Below, piece by piece: positions 63,231-64,000 of a DNA stretch of 64,000 nucleotides. Numbering within the stretch: position 1 is the first letter of the stretch; the number at the start of each line of letters is the position of its first letter. Origin of the DNA: Lentzea alba (lineage in GTDB: Bacteria > Actinomycetota > Actinomycetes > Mycobacteriales > Pseudonocardiaceae); contig NZ_JAAMPJ010000014.1 of assembly GCF_011067745.1 (NCBI RefSeq), positions 1-64,000 on the forward strand. The letters are read 5' to 3'. The translations under genes and the position numbers were made by a program. The notes beneath the pieces were generated by a model. It saw only the letters and a program-made list of their open reading frames with translations, searched no databases and was not told where the DNA came from.

Positions 63231-64000
63231 GTGACCGCCGACCAACCCGAAGACAGTTCGCCGGGCGTGCTGAACTCCGCCGCCGGCGTGGAGGCGGGTG
63301 CCGTCGTGCAGAGCGGCAGCATCGACGTGGTCAACATCCACCCGTACGACCGGCGCACGCTCTTGATGGTCCTGGGTGCGACCGTCGTGGTCATGGTCTC
63401 AGTGGTGGCGTTGGTCGTCTGGTCCGTCCGTTCCCAGCCGGACAACGCCACCACAGGCCAGGCAGCCCCGCAGTCGCTCTCGACCTCCACGTCGTCGGCA
63501 CCCCGCCCGACCACCGCGTCCCCGGCACCGAACGCACCGGAAGCGGCGAGGCAGGCTCCCGCGGTGCACGTGGACTCCGTTCAGTACATCGGCGTGCCCA
63601 ACGTCGGATCGAGTTTTGCCTTCCCCCAGGCACTTCGACTCACCGACGCTCAGGTCGCCGAGTTGAGCGACCTGTACGCAGGCGCCGGCGACTACGAGGA
63701 ACGGGCCAGAGCCATGGGTGGCGTCGGTCCCGGCAACGTCGCGGTTCAGATCGCGTTGCGCGGAGCCAGCGCCGAGACCGCGGTGATCACGAACATGCGG
63801 ACGATCGCCACCTGCGGTGCGCCGTTGACAGGGGCGCTGTTGTTCGCCCCGCCCGGAGGCCAGGACGACAGCGTCCAGATCGGGTTCAACCTCGACAACC
63901 CGTCGCCGCTGCCGCAGAACTACGAGCGCGGGGTGCTGTCGGGCAACTACTTCCTCGACCACACGGTGTCGATCAAGAAGGACGAGACGCACGCACTGGT
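63231..64000 (+). CDS. Single-pass membrane protein, partial (runs off right edge)
   Basis: Open from GTG 63231 to the end of the window, at least 256 aa. Residues 15-36 (NSAAGVEAGAVVQSGSIDVV) carry the VVQSGSI-type motif that often precedes membrane or NACHT/TIR-type domains in actinobacterial conflict-related proteins. A membrane helix (~44-66, LLMVLGATVVVMVSVVALVV), a Thr/Ser/Pro-rich stretch and an external beta-rich domain with one Cys follow. No matching family recognised. It lies 66 bp downstream of the repeat-protein gene on the same strand. The 66-bp gap shows only a short TGCCG-GTAA-CGGCA hairpin. Confidence 0.7.
   Translation, partial: MTADQPEDSSPGVLNSAAGVEAGAVVQSGSIDVVNIHPYDRRTLLMVLGATVVVMVSVVALVVWSVRSQPDNATTGQAAPQSLSTSTSSAPRPTTASPAPNAPEAARQAPAVHVDSVQYIGVPNVGSSFAFPQALRLTDAQVAELSDLYAGAGDYEERARAMGGVGPGNVAVQIALRGASAETAVITNMRTIATCGAPLTGALLFAPPGGQDDSVQIGFNLDNPSPLPQNYERGVLSGNYFLDHTVSIKKDETHAL

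Overview
The window is high-GC, densely packed DNA with actinobacterial hallmarks: GTG/TTG starts, ATGA stop/start overlaps, leaderless-looking promoters, CBM2-tailed secreted glycoside hydrolases, CebR-type operators, an ROK regulator, a one-TM Ser/Thr kinase and a TPR-CHAT protein. The style of these genes suggests a Pseudonocardiales-like actinomycete (Lentzea, Saccharothrix or Amycolatopsis type). That assignment is inference; no rRNA or housekeeping marker is present.

Left part (1-9.7 kb): the start of an IS5-type transposase runs off the left edge. A plant-polysaccharide block follows: vanadium-haloperoxidase/PAP2-type enzyme, GH10-CBM2 xylanase, TetR regulator with divergent FMN reductase, GH5-CBM2 cellulase, a GH-Fn3-CBM2 arabinofuranosidase-like enzyme and a sugar-binding lipoprotein. 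Two exact copies of TGGGAGCGCTCCCA (the CebR operator) lie upstream of the last two, tying the hydrolases and oligosaccharide capture to cellobiose sensing. Next (10-17.3 kb) is a co-directional carbohydrate island: RbsA/RbsC/RbsB-like ABC importer, Gfo/Idh/MocA dehydrogenase, TIM-barrel isomerase and ROK regulator, interrupted by a 169-bp imperfect palindrome that resembles a MITE.

Middle (17.3-31.8 kb): mixed genes. These are a small HTH protein, a secreted RTX-like repeat protein, a DUF2157-like membrane protein, a quinone-oxidoreductase-like enzyme, an ECF sigma factor with a membrane partner and a nearby ZAS-motif protein, a Baeyer-Villiger-type monooxygenase divergent from a PucR regulator, a BtrH-like protein with a Clp ATPase lacking its N-domain, a subtilase with six exact 120-bp C-terminal repeats, and a receptor-type kinase. 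A catabolic locus (31.8-39.4 kb) pairs a 2-aminobenzoate-CoA-ligase-like enzyme and a two-domain aminobenzoyl/salicylyl-CoA monooxygenase-reductase with a thioesterase, cupin, Rid protein, FAH-fold hydrolase and PaaX regulator, consistent with CoA-dependent aerobic degradation of an ortho-substituted benzoate.

Right part: 39.4-58.3 kb is a biosynthetic cluster in two divergent operons around a 433-bp regulatory region. The plus arm encodes P450, FabG-like reductase, free-standing ACP, fatty acyl-AMP ligase, two acyl-CoA-dehydrogenase-like flavoproteins, a second P450, an LLM flavin enzyme and a condensation-domain-like protein lacking the catalytic histidines. The minus arm encodes two ABC exporter half-subunits, an SDR, an O-carbamoyltransferase and a glycosyltransferase-like protein. 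No NRPS module, ketosynthase or regulator is present. The working model is that a fatty acid is activated onto the ACP, desaturated and oxidised there, transferred to an acceptor, carbamoylated and exported. The last 5.7 kb (TPR-CHAT protein, internally repeated protein of unknown family, membrane protein with a VVQSGSI-type N-terminus) looks like an uncharacterised, possibly defence-related trio that continues past the window.
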